A stretch of DNA of 64,000 nucleotides from Actinostola sp. cb2023 (Eukaryota; Cnidaria; Anthozoa; Actiniaria; Actinostolidae): NCBI GenBank assembly GCA_033675265.1, contig JAUJYZ010001292.1, positions 372,001-436,000 of the forward strand, written 5' to 3'. This document shows positions 9,583-22,589 of the stretch, one piece after another. The stretch's first letter is position 1. Every line of letters starts with the position of its first letter. The translations under genes and the position numbers were made by a program. The notes under the pieces are model-generated. The model searched no databases. It worked only from the letters and a program-made list of their open reading frames with translations, and was not told the DNA's origin.

Positions 9583-9703
9583 TTAATTGTTCTTGTTATA
9601 GTTTTGAGCAAACTTTTTGTTATGAGTTGTGTTTTTAAAGAAAACATGTTATATAAGCATGCATGTTAAGTTCAGTTTTATGCTCCAAGTGGAGTTGAAT
9701 TAA

Positions 9704-9990
9704 GGTACCAGGGGACCTTCGTGACCACTGTTTACTGACAGCCGCGTAGCGCACTAACCACTCGTCCAACATGTATAAAAGTATACATTTTCTTAAAGCT
9801 GAATAAATGCAGATTCTAAATATGCTGGAGATGATTTCCTATTTTGTAAATATTTTTTGTTATTGCACATTTTAGAAAATTCGACCGGCCTTGTTCAAAG
9901 AGAATTTTGCACGCGGGAATTCAATCGATTTCTAAACGGAAAGTGCCATTGTAATGAGCACACTTTCACGAGGAGCTAAGACCAGATATA
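9704..9990 (+). repeat. Left terminal inverted repeat of the TTAA element
   Basis: Matches the reverse complement of about 24,600-24,924. Near its tip, read inward-to-outward, it has a tRNA-like stretch (GAGTGGTTAGTGCGCTACGC, as in a tRNA A-box/D-arm region). Inner limit is approximate; the match fades after CACGAGGAGCTAAG. Confidence 0.9.
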
Positions 9991-10302
9991 AAATCAAACA
10001 ACTGACTTTGAAAGTCAGTTGTTTCTTAGCAGGATACATCCTACGCTATTGTTTAGTTCTGGGAGCGGTCGTAGGGGATTAACACCTTTGATTTATAAAA
10101 ATCAACTTTATAACCATTCTGTTTGGTCTCCTGTCATCAATGTTTGTTGTCTTGTCGATTTAGGCATGCTATCTAATTAATAAAGTTAATATGGTGCTTA
10201 CTAAACATATAATGTTACTAAACACGAGGGACTGCGAGCGCGTCATTCAAACTGTGTATGTAATAGTAAGCGCATAAAGCCGGTTACTGTACTCTCGACT
10301 GG

Positions 10303-11468
10303 ATGCAATTTCGCCGGGTATTTTCTCCCTCGCTTAACCCTAGGAAACAATATTATGCCTTGACAAATGAAATATGCGATGGACCCACCAAAAAGTTTGC
10401 CATTTCATCGTTTGGTGCTCGCTTTCCCGAAGAGATCAAGCGAGTTAAGTTCGACACGGTCACCGAAGAAGATGGATCTGTCTCTAACGCGAAGCATTTC
10501 GACCGTGGGAGAACAAAGGAAGAAGTGTACGTGGCCACCGCTTTTGGAATCATTGGCGGACTTATTCGCTCTAAAGACTTGAAAAATTGTAGTTTCTTTG
10601 ATGGCAATTTCAAGAACATCGTAGATTGCATTAATTCGATCGATCTGGTAGCAGATTACTCTCGGCGAGAACGTCAAACTTCAGAGGAGGAGATAGAAGC
10701 CTTGGAAGAAAAGTTGATACTTTCAAGAAAGCACACCGAATCTCTGCAAATACAGTTAGAAGCCTCCTCATCACTCCTTAAGAAATTGAGACTGAAAGAA
10801 GTTACTAACAGAACCCCGCCGCCAAACAGCTCGATTTTCCCGCCAAAACCAGACTCCGGATATCACTCCTCTACAACTCAGGCTGTATCACCTAACATTG
10901 AAGAAATTTCAAAGAAAAATGCTTCACGTCCAACAATCAAAAGAAAGACCGTGGAAAGTCGAGTGAAGTCTGTAAAGAAAGACATTGACGACGTCTGCAA
11001 AAGCCGTAGAGAGTCTTTGTCAACGGTGTTTGCACAGGGAATCCTAGCTGAGGATGAAGCCACTCAAAGCACTCTAGATGAAATGGTGGATATCATCACA
11101 GAGATAAAAGGATATAAAGAAGGGTTCCACTCTATTTTTTCTGGAGAAAAATGGTCAGCTTATTTTAAAAGTCTACGCCGTCCTGACTGGGCCCTTCTAT
11201 ATTACAAGTTGAAGGCAAAACTTCCCGATGAAAGTTGGCAAACCATGCTAAATGTCACAACACTTGGTCAAACTGGGGTAAGTATAGTGTTTGTTTAATC
11301 ATTAATATAGTTCAATATCAATTCGTCAATAAATCGCATCAGTCTTATCTGTTCTGTTATATCCTAGCTTACGGTATCAGTTCGGGTCTTATCAATTACG
11401 GTATACTACTACTACTATTATTATTATTATATCATTATTATTAGTATTATTAGTATTATTATTATTAT

Positions 11469-11551
<83 letters not shown>

Positions 11552-11701
11552 TTAGTATTAGTATTAGTATTAGTATTATTATTATTATTATTATTTTTTT
11601 ATTATTATTATTATTATTATAATTATTATTTATTATAATTATTATTATATTATTATTATTTTTATTTTATTTTTATTATTATTATATTATTATTATTTTT
11701 A

Positions 11702-11785
<84 letters not shown>

Positions 11786-14700
11786 GTTATTATTATTGTG
11801 TAACAAACCCCACCTCTATTTTAATAGAGTGTCCGTTTATTAGAGGTTTTTTTTTTTTTACTGTTAGGTAATAATATGGTTCATATTTAGTTCAAATTGG
11901 AATTAATTTTGATGGTTTATTTTTCAAATGGTAGCCCGTACGTACGGCGAGTTCAATTTGAGCTCTTTGAGGAAATATACGGTATATGTATATATAAACA
12001 CTATTTATCGCAATCCGTACATTTTAATGTTAAATAGTATTCACTAATTGTTTTATATTCTATTTTAGAATTCAAGAGATACCCCTTTGTTATTAACACA
12101 GAGCCAAGTTATAGCTGTTCGGCATATGATATTCCGTATCATTAAAGAAACGATGGGAATAAAAAGAAATCCTCAAGCAAGTAAAGAAGCTTATGAGGTT
12201 GACCTTGAATCGGTTGTGGTCTGGGCGATAAGGGAGCAGAGACTCCACAATCAAGATGGTGAAGAATTGGAGTTTAATCTCAAGCTCGACGGGAGATCTC
12301 TAGGAGGTAACCCATTTTATATTCATTAAAAAAATGAATATAATCAAAAGAACGATATGGGAATGGTTTTCTCTTTCTTTATCCGTCTTTCTCTCATTCA
12401 TTCTTTCTTGCTTCCTTTTTTAATTCCTTTAACTCCTTGAATTCCCTCCTCGTCCCAGTCCCCCTTTCCCTCGGAAAGCCAAAGTCAAGCTACTCAGGCT
12501 ACGAAATCTATAAATGTAGTCGTTGCCGGATGTATAATTGTAGAAAGTCTGGATTTATATATAATACCACAATGGCTAAGAAATCCGATATTGGTACCTT
12601 TACAGGAAGAGATCAAGTTCTTGTTGGGTTGGTACCGATGAATTCAAAATCGAAATTACAAAGCTGCAAAGCGGTTTATCCTCTTGTGATAGCAAACTGC
12701 AAAGAAAATAGGCAAGTTGATTTAAAGTAGAATGACACGTTTGTGGAACCACGTCTTAATTTTATATGTAAATGTTTTGAAAAAATTATCAATCCTCAAT
12801 GTACTGTACTTTATATTTAGGAATGAAATTAAAGGGTTGGTAAAACATCTGAACGCTCAAAAAAATGTTCTTAAAAAAAAAAGAGGGATAAAAGTTGATG
12901 GCAGAGAGTATAATCTAAAATTCACAGGTACCATAATGTTAAATAGCAATTAAAGTTTTTACACTAGGTAATCTGACTCGAGTTTATACTAACGGTGAAA
13001 ATTAAACATTTCATTAGTTACAGCTGACTACAAGGCTCTAAGCCTGCTTATGGTTAAGAAAGGGGACGATGCCGATGATTACCATTTGGGTGGCAAAGGA
13101 ATGGACACTGAATTTTGCATATACTGTTTGACTATCAGGGTAAGGCTAATGATTCAGTACAACAACAAAAAAGTTAAGCATAATTTTCGACGCAATTACA
13201 ATTAATTAACGCAATGCATTAATTATAAACCGCAAACATTTAACAAAAGTGCAAGTGATATTCTTACGTTTTCTTGTACTTGCGTTGTGCCTGGATACAG
13301 TGTTCTCTTGATTTTATGCTGATGTTTTTCTTCTTTTTAAATTTAATTAGGGCTGTGGTTGTAAATTTTCAACTGAGGAGGAGGCATGCATGGGCTGTCT
13401 AAAGAAATGCTTTGAAAGAAGTAAAGCTAACATTGGGAGGTACGTGACCAGGGGAGTTCCCCCAAACCCCTCCACCCACCACCACCCCCCTCCGCCTTCA
13501 CTCTTCACCCCGGGGATCGAACTGTTTGATCAGTCAAAATGTAAACGCTGCAGTTTCAAACATACACGTCAAAAACTTTGATAGTGTAAACTAGCTGGGC
13601 CTTACTCTAAGTATGTTTTCAAAATGCCCAATAACTGCAATAACGTTATTCTTATCGAGATTAGGTGTCCGTTGTCCGTAATGTAGCTTTTTTTTAAACA
13701 AAAATGTCATGGGGATTGTGCAGGCACTGAGACAGCAGTCTGTACTAATGAGGTGTCCGGATGTATTATTATTATTTTCATTTTCTTCCACAGTTGGAAT
13801 ACAGGCTTACGAGATGATTTACAATTTCTTCTCGATGAGGAACTGAGCAATGTTATGCTCTGTTCTTTGCATTGCGAAATGCGGAATACAGAGCAATTGT
13901 TAGGTTCTGTTGGCCTATTTGCACATAGGTGCTCCGTTTTTGGAGGACTTTAATAGAGTATTATCACAATATGGGCCTGAAAGCTTCAAAGACAAGCGTA
14001 TTTCAGTTAAGCTCAAACCTGGACAGGAATCAGCAGTAGAAAAAGGAAACATTAAGGTTGCTACATTTTCAGGTATATTATTTATTCCATGACACCCTGG
14101 AGTTTTATGATTGTTTTACATTTAAAGTGCATATCAGGGTTATTTGTTTCTTTTGAAAATCGATTACATATGAAGTGAATAGTGGGATGGTTCAGTATTT
14201 TGTGATTTGAGCTTCGCATTTGCGAGTTATGAAGGTTTGAAATCGTGATATGCTAATTAGGTGACGTCAACGCAGGCATTAGACGTAACTTATTTATATA
14301 TTTTCAAGTAGCACTCTTTTCTAACGTAGAAAAAAAAACAAGTTTAACATCATTTATATAAGTTGTAGAAAAACCTATTGCCAGTTTAAAAATGTCAGTA
14401 ATTTGCAAAGGGGCGCTTTTGTATAATAAATGATGCGTGCGTTTGACGTCACTGAATTACCATATCACGATTTCAAACCTTTAAAACTCGCAAATGCGAA
14501 GTTAAAATCACAAAATACTGAACCATCCCACTATTCACTTCATATGTAATCGATTTTCAAAATAAATACATAACCCTGATATGCACTTTAATGACTTTGC
14601 TAAATACACTCATTGGGAATTGAATGAGTTTAAAAAAAAACAACCTCACTGAATTGGATGATATCACGGAATATATAAGTCATATAATGTTTCATTCTTT

Positions 14701-17700
14701 AAAAGGTCCAACGGAAAGAGAAATCTTGGAGAAGCTTGAAATAATAATGGAAGTTGGCTTACCTCTAGACAAGATAATACATTACTACAAAAATACCCAA
14801 AATGCAGCAAAGCAAATCTTGCTTGACAGATATACCTTTTGTGAATATATGAAAACAGAGGTATAATACTGTATACATGTATGTAGGTTATAAGACCAAC
14901 TTGCTAATTGACTGATATAATACATGTACACATCATAATCATCATTATCCTATTGGAGCTAATTGCGGTTACACTATAGACCTCTTGCCCACGGGAAAGC
15001 GATTTTTTTACGCGAGTAAAGCCGCATCTACACGAGCAAATTTTCGTTGACAAGTTTTCCTTGACAAGGAAGACTTGCTTGACTTTAATGTGTAGATGAT
15101 AACAAATTGTCAATTTTTCCTCGGCTTGTCAAGGAAAACTTGTCAAGGAAAACTTGTTCGTGTAGATGCGGTTTAATCGATCTTCCCAGTTTGAAATAGC
15201 CTCCGTGAAATTACCATGGATACATAAAAAAGTACAAAAGAAATCGGCTGATTCGATTGGATGATTTCTTTCAACACAAACTGAGAAAAGTCGTTTTAAT
15301 GGCTGAGTTTTATTGGGCTTTTTATTTCTAAACTCATGTTATACCGATTCCAATAAACCTCGACACTACTAAAACGGGTGCTAATTGATTGTCAGTATTT
15401 ATTAGATGCAAAGAAACAAACTGAAAAGAATCGAAAACAGGAGTGAGTGTCTAATAGTGTGTATTGGTGGAGTTAGTGATGCCCGCAGCGGTTTATTGGA
15501 ATAACTCGGCTATACGTAGATTAATATTAAAGTACAAACGTACACTAAAAGTGTGACATATGTACGAATATAGAATGACACACGTGACATTAAAATGACA
15601 TTGACTGTATGTGGGGATCGAAGCATTTTGCACACAGAACAATAGAAAGTTGCGTAGCACTTCAGTACACGCTTTGTTAGTAATACTTTCTGATTTCATC
15701 AGGTTATTGACAAGAAGTTGAAAGATGGTATGCATAAAAGAGACTATGGGACACACCAAGAGACTATTGATCTTAAAAATCTTCCACGTAAGTCATCATA
15801 CAAAGTTTAATTACATTTTAAAACTCACCTTTCTCTTGATTCCTATAAGGGTTCAATTGCGCTTGTGTTGGCCGCATATTTATTTCGAAACTTGCATTTT
15901 ATGAGTTGAACATTTCAAGATTTGGCTGTGTTTAGGTTTCATTTGAATTGTAATCAAATATGTTCCATCTACGCTGTCAAAAATGTTTGTATAAATTAAT
16001 TCCAAGCTTTCCGTCTCCCCTCTTCTGGCTTGAATCATCACCCCTGTTTTAATTCCCGAAAATTCTCGCCGGTAATTGTTCACTGAAGGAAACTGTCACA
16101 TTCACGTTGCTATTTTTTTTATTGAACAGAACTAAAGGAGTACCTGGAGAAACAATATTGTTATTGGGATTCCAAGCAATCTGAAATCAAGGAGAAATTT
16201 GTTAAAGCTTTCCCTGAGCTCAAGCATACAAAGAAGCAGAAACACAAGCAGCCAAATGTATTAGGAGCAACTTATGCAGCAGAGCTCGAGAAAGAGTTTT
16301 ATACCATGGTGGGTGTTTGATTCATGGGTTCAATAATATATGGCATACATGTAGGGGTCTGACATACATGTACATTGCAATAATAATAATAATAGTTTTC
16401 AGTGTATTAATAATAATAATAATAATTAATAATAATAATGATAATATTAACTTCAGGTTTTCGTCAAATGGAGAGACTTAGCCAAAACCATGAGAGAAGA
16501 AATATATGAAGATAATCAAGAAGAAGAAATTGATATATATGACATGAAGGTAAAAAAAAAAACTATCATATAGGCCTATACTGCATGGTTTATTCAAACC
16601 TATAAATTTTGTATACAGTGAAACCTCTATTAGCAGATCGACACTTTCGGGATGTAGCTTGGTGTCCGCTTAACAGAGGTGTCTGTTGAATAGGGCCGGT
16701 ACGTACGGTTTGTTACTGACACAGTAAATATTTCGGGACTCAACATGTAGGATATTATTATAGTGTCCTCCCAACAACACGGTGTCCACTTGTTTCACTT
16801 GTCAAACACTCACTACAAATCAGTATAATCACTTTGTCAATTATAGGCCAAAGAATGGGGTTATCTTCTAAGAGAGCTGTTTGGTGACAGATTAGGAACA
16901 GGTGACTATGGTCATTTGACCATAGAACATACCGCAATGCTCTTCAGAAGATTTCGATCTTTCAGAAGCTATTCAAACCAAGGATTTGAAGCCCTTCATC
17001 GATTGCAAAGGCAGGTGTACACTCGTGCTACAAATCATGACGCAAAAATACCTGGAAAGTCTTGTAAGTTAATCGGCCAGCAGTATTTAATTAGAATATG
17101 CGGGATATAGAGTGCAGTGATTTGTGAAAACTTTGTTTGTCATGCATGTCTTCTAACATTCTTGGAATGGAATAAAATATATTTAGGTTTAAATTCAAAA
17201 TTGTTATTTTTAGTGGAAGATATCCTTGTCCATCACTATGCTGAAAAGCTTCTGTTCTTTCGACTTTGTGTGAATGAAGCTGCTGAATGCTACATTTCAG
17301 GTATCATTGTAGTACAATCATGATTGGGCCGGCGAGCTACTTTTTTAAATTATATATATCACATACCATATTTTCTCAATAATAAATGCTGGAAAAATGC
17401 CGGGTTGACAAGCTAAGGCTAACCTTAAAATAAATGGAGGCATTTATTTGAGAAAGTATGGTAATGATGTCAGTGTAATATTTTTGATGTGCAATTTAAA
17501 AAAATCATTGATATATCTATTCAGGTACATTCATAAGTTTATATTGCTTTTTGTTTATTGCTCAATTCAACACATCATGTAGGGAAGCAGTTCAAATTTC
17601 GTGGTTGTGGGTGGAAACTTGCAAATTCACCCAAGATTGGCGACGAAGATGCTAAATGGCTAGCAGCAATGCAAAACCTGATGGAGAAAGTGATTGGCAG

Positions 17701-19201
17701 TGATTTCTTGGAGTACTTTTTTGACAAATCTTCCGGTGTAAAAGTTGTTGAGAAAATGATCCCAACTTATAAATATCACCATGATTCCTGGGAGGAAGAG
17801 TACGACATTCTTTTTCAAACCATCTGCCAACCGGAATTTAACAGCACAAAAGGGCCAATCAAGAAGAAAGCAAGGAAATCACTCTTTAACACCAGCTTGA
17901 CAGAGGACAATAGCGCTAGCAATCCCACGCCCATGGAAACAGAAGACCATACTGATGTGCAATCATGTCCTGAGCAGCTATCGGCCACCAAAGATAAGAA
18001 AACTACAAAACAAGTGCCAAAAACCGCAGGCAAAGCAAGTTCCTGCACTACCAACAGCTCGTACCAACTCCAGTGCCCTGTAGATGCAGCTTTATCTACG
18101 CATGATTTAAATATTTGCAAGTCGAGCAGTAGGGCAACTCGTCAACAATTGGCAAATGTAATCTTGCCAAATGTGGAGAATGTGGGTAATGGCAAAATTT
18201 CTGTGGTTTCAAAACCAAGTCAATTATTAGATGCATATTCTATTACAACTCGCCCCTCTAAAACATCACTTAACTACGCTGAAAAGCTTTTAACCAAGTT
18301 AAGAAAGGATGGAATGTCACCAAACAATTATGCAGTAAAGTTTGGTAACATTGGAATCTTTGATGTGGATTCTCTTTCCACCCTTCACAAGTTTTGTGAG
18401 ATAAGTGACGTCAGGCATGCTGTCATTTCAGAAGTCCAATGGTTAAATATAGATGATGGACTAGATGTGAATAATATAATGAAGTTATCATCTGCACTAT
18501 TGGAAAATGAGCCAACAAAAGTGATTATCAAGGTAACTTGTGGTTCCAACACAATAGCAGTCGACACAATATCTTTCGCATATCTTATAGGTGAAAGGTA
18601 TGTGGACAACATGATGATTGATGTCTGCCTATACAAGTACATGTTGGACTTAAATGACCAAGGGCAGTTTCAAACATTGCTATTTCCCAATTCAGTGTGG
18701 ACATGGGAATCGGGCAATGAGGATCATCTGAAAACACAGATTGAAGCTTGCATAAGCCACTGCAAAGTAACAACAACAGGCACTCTCCAGATAGTCATCC
18801 CTGTCTACATGAATAAGCACTGGGGTATTATCTTTGTAGATTTTAAAGATAATACAATGTATTTTGATGACGGTTTGAAACGTAAGATACCCAAGGGTAC
18901 TCTTAGTGCATTGAAACATATTCTAGATATTGTTCAAGTAGTTTTAATGCCAAGCACTACAACAGCCGTGTGGTGGAGCACTGTGCAATCCTTACAGAGA
19001 CTAGGAATGCCTAGACAAGATGCAAAGGATGCTGTTCAAAGTAATCAAGGTTCTGGAAGCTGTGGGATTGGAGTTGTCTTAGCAGGAAAGGAATTAATGG
19101 AGAATGGGAGCACTGCCATTAATAATTTTTCGTGGAGCTTTGCTAGGAGCAGATACCACCGAAAACAGCTAATGATTCAGATTTTGAAATGGGCACAATG
19201 A
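10303..19201 (+). CDS. 14-exon transposase-like protein with C-terminal Ulp1/C48 protease domain
   Basis: Exons: 10303-11277, 12069-12306, 12459-12726, 12821-12927, 13018-13139, 13351-13439, 13794-14072, 14706-14860, 15703-15787, 16130-16308, 16457-16549, 16847-17063, 17214-17300, 17583-19201. All introns are GT-AG and phases agree at every junction; the protein would be about 1,503 residues. One extra base breaks exon 7 (T5 run at 13,937-13,941). N-terminal part has a coiled coil at about 125-170. A Cys-rich block (FCIYCLTIRGCGC, then MGCLKKC) lies near 560-590 and SLHCEMRNTEQLL near 630. Candidate DDE residues are D533 (TADYKAL), the LHCE region and E911 (YSNQGFEALHRLQRQ); this is inference. 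The last exon ends in a Ulp1-like triad: His1377 (NKHWGIIFVDF), Asp1393 (MYFDD), Gln1453 and Cys1458 (QGSGSCGIG). Ulp1 enzymes cleave SUMO-type modifiers. Confidence 0.8.
11398..11795. repeat. ATT / AGT trinucleotide microsatellite in intron 1
   Basis: About 400 bp of ACT/ATT, then (AGT)n, then (ATT)n. Just after it, CCTCTATTTTAATAGAGTGT resembles the pogo-like repeats elsewhere. Confidence 0.95.
14126..14587. mobile_element. 462-bp TTAA-type MITE in intron 7
   Basis: AGTGCATATCAGGGTTAT and its inverse AACCCTGATATGCACT are the ends; arms of about 130 bp include TCGATTACATATGAAGTGAA and CTCGCAAATGCGAAG. Flanked by TTAA at 14,122-14,125 and 14,588-14,591. It lies entirely in the intron between exons 7 and 8, so it does not affect the coding frame. 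Related copies: 9,290, 48,006 and 54,710. Confidence 0.92.
15016..15173. mobile_element. Small MITE, CCGCATCTACACGAGCAA ends
   Basis: GCCGCATCTACACGAGCAAA at the left and TTGTTCGTGTAGATGCGGTT at the right are inverse copies. Inside, ACTTGTCAAGGAAA is repeated. Located in intron 8. Confidence 0.8.
15345..15508. mobile_element. MITE with CCAATAAACC ends
   Basis: CCGATTCCAATAAACC and GGTTTATTGGAATAACTCGG are inverse ends of a 160-bp non-coding insert; related to 8,970-9,121. Confidence 0.65.
16616..16705. repeat. pogo/Tigger-like MITE end
   Basis: TACAGTGAAACCTCTATTAG followed by GGTGTCCGCTTAACAGAGGT. Located in intron 11 of the transposase-like gene. Confidence 0.5.
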
Positions 19202-19394
19202 TAGATCTAATCTATGAAACAGTATTTAGAACTAAATAGCTAGCACAAATGAGAAATACTTTTTACAGGTTAAATGTGGGCACTATATGAAATAATGTTT
19301 CACTATGTAATATATTTCTTGACAGTCTGTCTTACTGATAGTTTAGTCACTAGTCCAAACTGTAAGCATGGGTTATCAGTACAAGAACTACACA

Positions 19395-20165
19395 GACCTG
19401 TAGACAGCAGATATGCGTGGGTGCTTAGTACACCTGTATGTCTGTGTGATGTATTTTGATCACCTGGTGTCTACCTGGGTCACCCAGACACACACACACA
19501 CAGACCTGTAGACAGCAGATATGCGTGGGTGCTTAGTACACCTGTATGTCTGTGTGATGTATTTTGATCACCTGGTGTCTACCTGGGTCACCCAGACACA
19601 CACACACACAGACCTGTAGACAGCAGATATGCGTGGGTGCTTAGTACACCTGTATGTCTGTGTGATGTATTTTGATCACCTGGTGTCTACCTGGGTCACC
19701 CAGACACACACACACACAGACCTGTAGACAGCAGATATGCGTGGGTGCTTAGTACACCTGTATGTCTGTGTGATGTATTTTGATCACCTGGTGTCTACCT
19801 GGGTCATCCAGGTCACACACACACACACACAGACCTGTAGACAGCAGATATGCGTGGGTGCTTAGTACACCTGTATGTCTGTGTGATGTATTTTGATCAC
19901 CTGGTGTCTACCTGGGTCATCCAGACACACACACACACAGACCTGTAGACAGCAGATATGCGTGGGTGCTTAGTACACCTGTATGTCTGTGTGATGTATT
20001 TTGATCACCTGGTGTCTACCTGGGTCATCCAGACACACACACACACAGACCTGTAGACAGCAGATATGCGTGGGTGCTTAGTACACCTGTATGTCTGTGT
20101 GATGTATTTTGATCACCTGGTGTCTACCTGGGTCACCCAGACACACACACACACACACATGTATT
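19395..20165. repeat. 108-bp minisatellite, seven copies
   Basis: Copies start at 19,395, 19,503, 19,611, 19,719, 19,832, 19,940 and 20,048 (GACCTGTAGACAGCAGATAT...). The period is 108 bp apart from one 113-bp unit that has an expanded CA run. Each unit ends in (CA)n. Copies are almost identical, which suggests recent expansion. A diverged unit (ACACAGACATGTATGCAGCA) follows near 20,190. It lies between the transposase-like gene and the kinase gene. Confidence 0.95.
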
Positions 20166-20817
20166 CATCGATAATTGTATCAACAAGAACTACACAGACA
20201 TGTATGCAGCAGATCTGTCCGGGATATAGATAGTACCCACAAATGGTGAAGTTTTATTTCCGGAATCTGTTGCAAATTATTCATTAAATTCATTGAATCA
20301 ATCATTAAAAGAAAGTTGAGCAAATCTCAATAATTCCGCAGTCAATTATAGATCCTGTTCAGTTTCAAACTAGACCGGGAACTAAAGAACTATTTGTACT
20401 AGAGAAACTTTCTGATCTGATAGAAACGAAGACACAATTTTCCAATTGTTGAAGTGCTCTGTACATACGTCTTTGGCCAGATGACTTCAAACTTCCTAAT
20501 CACTAATTTTAAAACTTGTCAACTATACAATAGAGCCTTTGTATACATGTTTACTCTTATTTATAGTCGACTAACAGGTTTCTCGCCCCGTTTCTCACAG
20601 TCTTATCAAACGAAGGCTTTTTAAAAGAAAAGAACAGTGTGGATATGCTGATGCCATGGCCAGGAAGTCAGAACAAAATATAACAGTCAATCAAAAGTTA
20701 ATTAGTTTAAAACATACAACAGAGCCTTTGTAATATAGTGTTTACCGTAGCTACTCAGATTACTGTTCTTTAGTATAATCACATGAAAGGTTACTCAACT
20801 TTGAATACAAGAACATT

Positions 20818-22043
20818 ATGGATAGCAATCGACGAAAACCGAGGGAGATAAAAAAGTTTAAAAGGAAACTGTGGCTCGCCAGGAAGACAGAAAGAAGACG
20901 CGAGGCAAATAGGGAAGACAGAAGGCAGAAGTTTCTGAACAAACACACGTGAAACAAACCGAGTTGGAAGCTAAAGCTCTACATAAGTCCTCAAAGGTAG
21001 AAGTTTCTACACAAGTAAACTTTGTAGCTGTCGATGAAGCGATTGCAATAAAGCCGTCCAATGCCGATGTCCAGGCGTCTATCTCACGTGGTCACGTAAT
21101 GATCGAGGCAGCACGCAACATGAATGTACAGAAAGGACTGACAATTAAGTTGCGCCCTTCAATTGAAGATCAAAAGAGAAAATTCCGTGCTGTTGGAACC
21201 AACAGAAAAGACGTTGTCATAGCACCACCTGTTAAACTTAGAAAGAGGGAAACGTCAAAGCTGAAAGAGCTAGAACCCGATCTTATTTCAAGAATTACCG
21301 AGGTTAGAGCGCTGGGTCAAGGAACATTCGGACTTTGCTTTTTAGCTAAGTATAGAAACATCATCGTAGCAGTGAAACGGTATTTGGACAACGATGGGAA
21401 AAAGAGTTTATCTAGTCTTCAAAAATCGGCCAAGCAAGAAGCAAGTGTTTTACTAGAACTTGGTGACCACAAGGGATTACCTTTCTTATTTGGAGTCTGT
21501 ACTCAAGCTAAACCGATCCAGATAGTATTGCTTTATCATGGAGATGGATTAACAAATCTCACTATTTACCAGGCAACCAAGTCAAAGCCAGAATTATCGG
21601 TTGATACATGGTGTTCTATTTTTCGTTTGACCGCCGAAGCTCTTCAGTACGTACATGCATGTGGTTATATCCACAACGACATTAAGTCAAACAATGTTGT
21701 CCTCGAGAAATTCAATTCAAACTCCCAGGATGAGGTACTCTATAACCCTGTGGTTATTGACTTTGGATGCAGTGTAAAAGAAAGCCTTGCCAAACCACCA
21801 ATTCCCAAGGCAGTTCACCTGCAGCGTGCCAACAAAGACAGCTACATCGCTCCAGAACTGTTAACTGGATCGAGACCTCCAAGTTGTAGTAGTGACGTTT
21901 ATTCTTTTGCCAAAATGGTTGTTTTTGTTTCAAGTCGTTGTCCTTTTGAAGTACCATCTTTAATTTCACAATGCCTTTTAAAAAATCCTGACGAGCGACC
22001 TTCGTTAGTAGACGTAATCGCATGTTTCTCGCCCGGTATATAA
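20818..22043 (+). CDS. Transposon-borne protein kinase (TKL/Tyr-kinase-like fold)
   Basis: From 20,949 the open frame carries all kinase signature elements: Gly loop GQGTFG, VAVK (Lys143, numbered from 20,949), Glu in AKQEASVLL, catalytic loop HNDIKSNNV (Asp244; the usual HRD Arg is Asn), DFG (Asp271), APE in YIAPELL and DVYSFAKMV. It is thus likely to be catalytic. There is no ATG at 20,949; an ATG at 20,818 (MDSNRRKPREIKKFKRKL) opens a basic frame that stops at 20,950-20,952, and the kinase frame is open from 20,913. The best reading is one gene of about 408 residues with a one-base deletion between about 20,913 and 20,945. The N-terminal basic region could bind DNA or localise to the nucleus. 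An AATAAA-like signal follows at about 22,130. The zinc-finger gene converges from the right. Confidence 0.82.
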
Positions 22044-22589
22044 CTACAATGCAACAAGTTGCGAAAGTTGTATATAGATTGATATATCCGTACACAATAT
22101 TTAGAAGAGTAATTTGTTTCAGTTGTTAGTAATAAACTATGCGCTTGCTTTCGGAGAGATTTTTTGTTTGTCAGCGCTGTAATATAATAGGAATCATTGT
22201 TGCCAGTATAATAGGGTATTTGGAGTTTCCGGCTTTTATAGTTAGGACAGGCGAAGCCTTATTCACACCTTTATATGTCAAAATTACTTTTTAAATTAAT
22301 ACTGGGGATTCAGTGTTGTTTAAAAAAATGATAGTAGAGTTTATATAGAAACAATAGCTATGTAGTAGTTTTATGGATTGAGATATGTAGAATATGATAT
22401 CCACGCTCTGCTTAGCAAAAGGCTAAAGCAACATAACCATGTCAAATTTTTTTAGCCTTGTCGAAACGTATATGATGATACCTGTATGATATTCAACAAG
22501 GACTGTTCTCGTCAGCCCTCCCCCCCCCAAAAGGTAAGTGGTAAGTGCCTCATTATAATAATAATTTATAATTATTATTTGTAATGGAT

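Noticed and set aside
13910..13953. Tiny intron instead of a frameshift in exon 7
   Set aside because: No GT-AG pair of workable length lies there, and a one-base change in the T5 run explains the frame.
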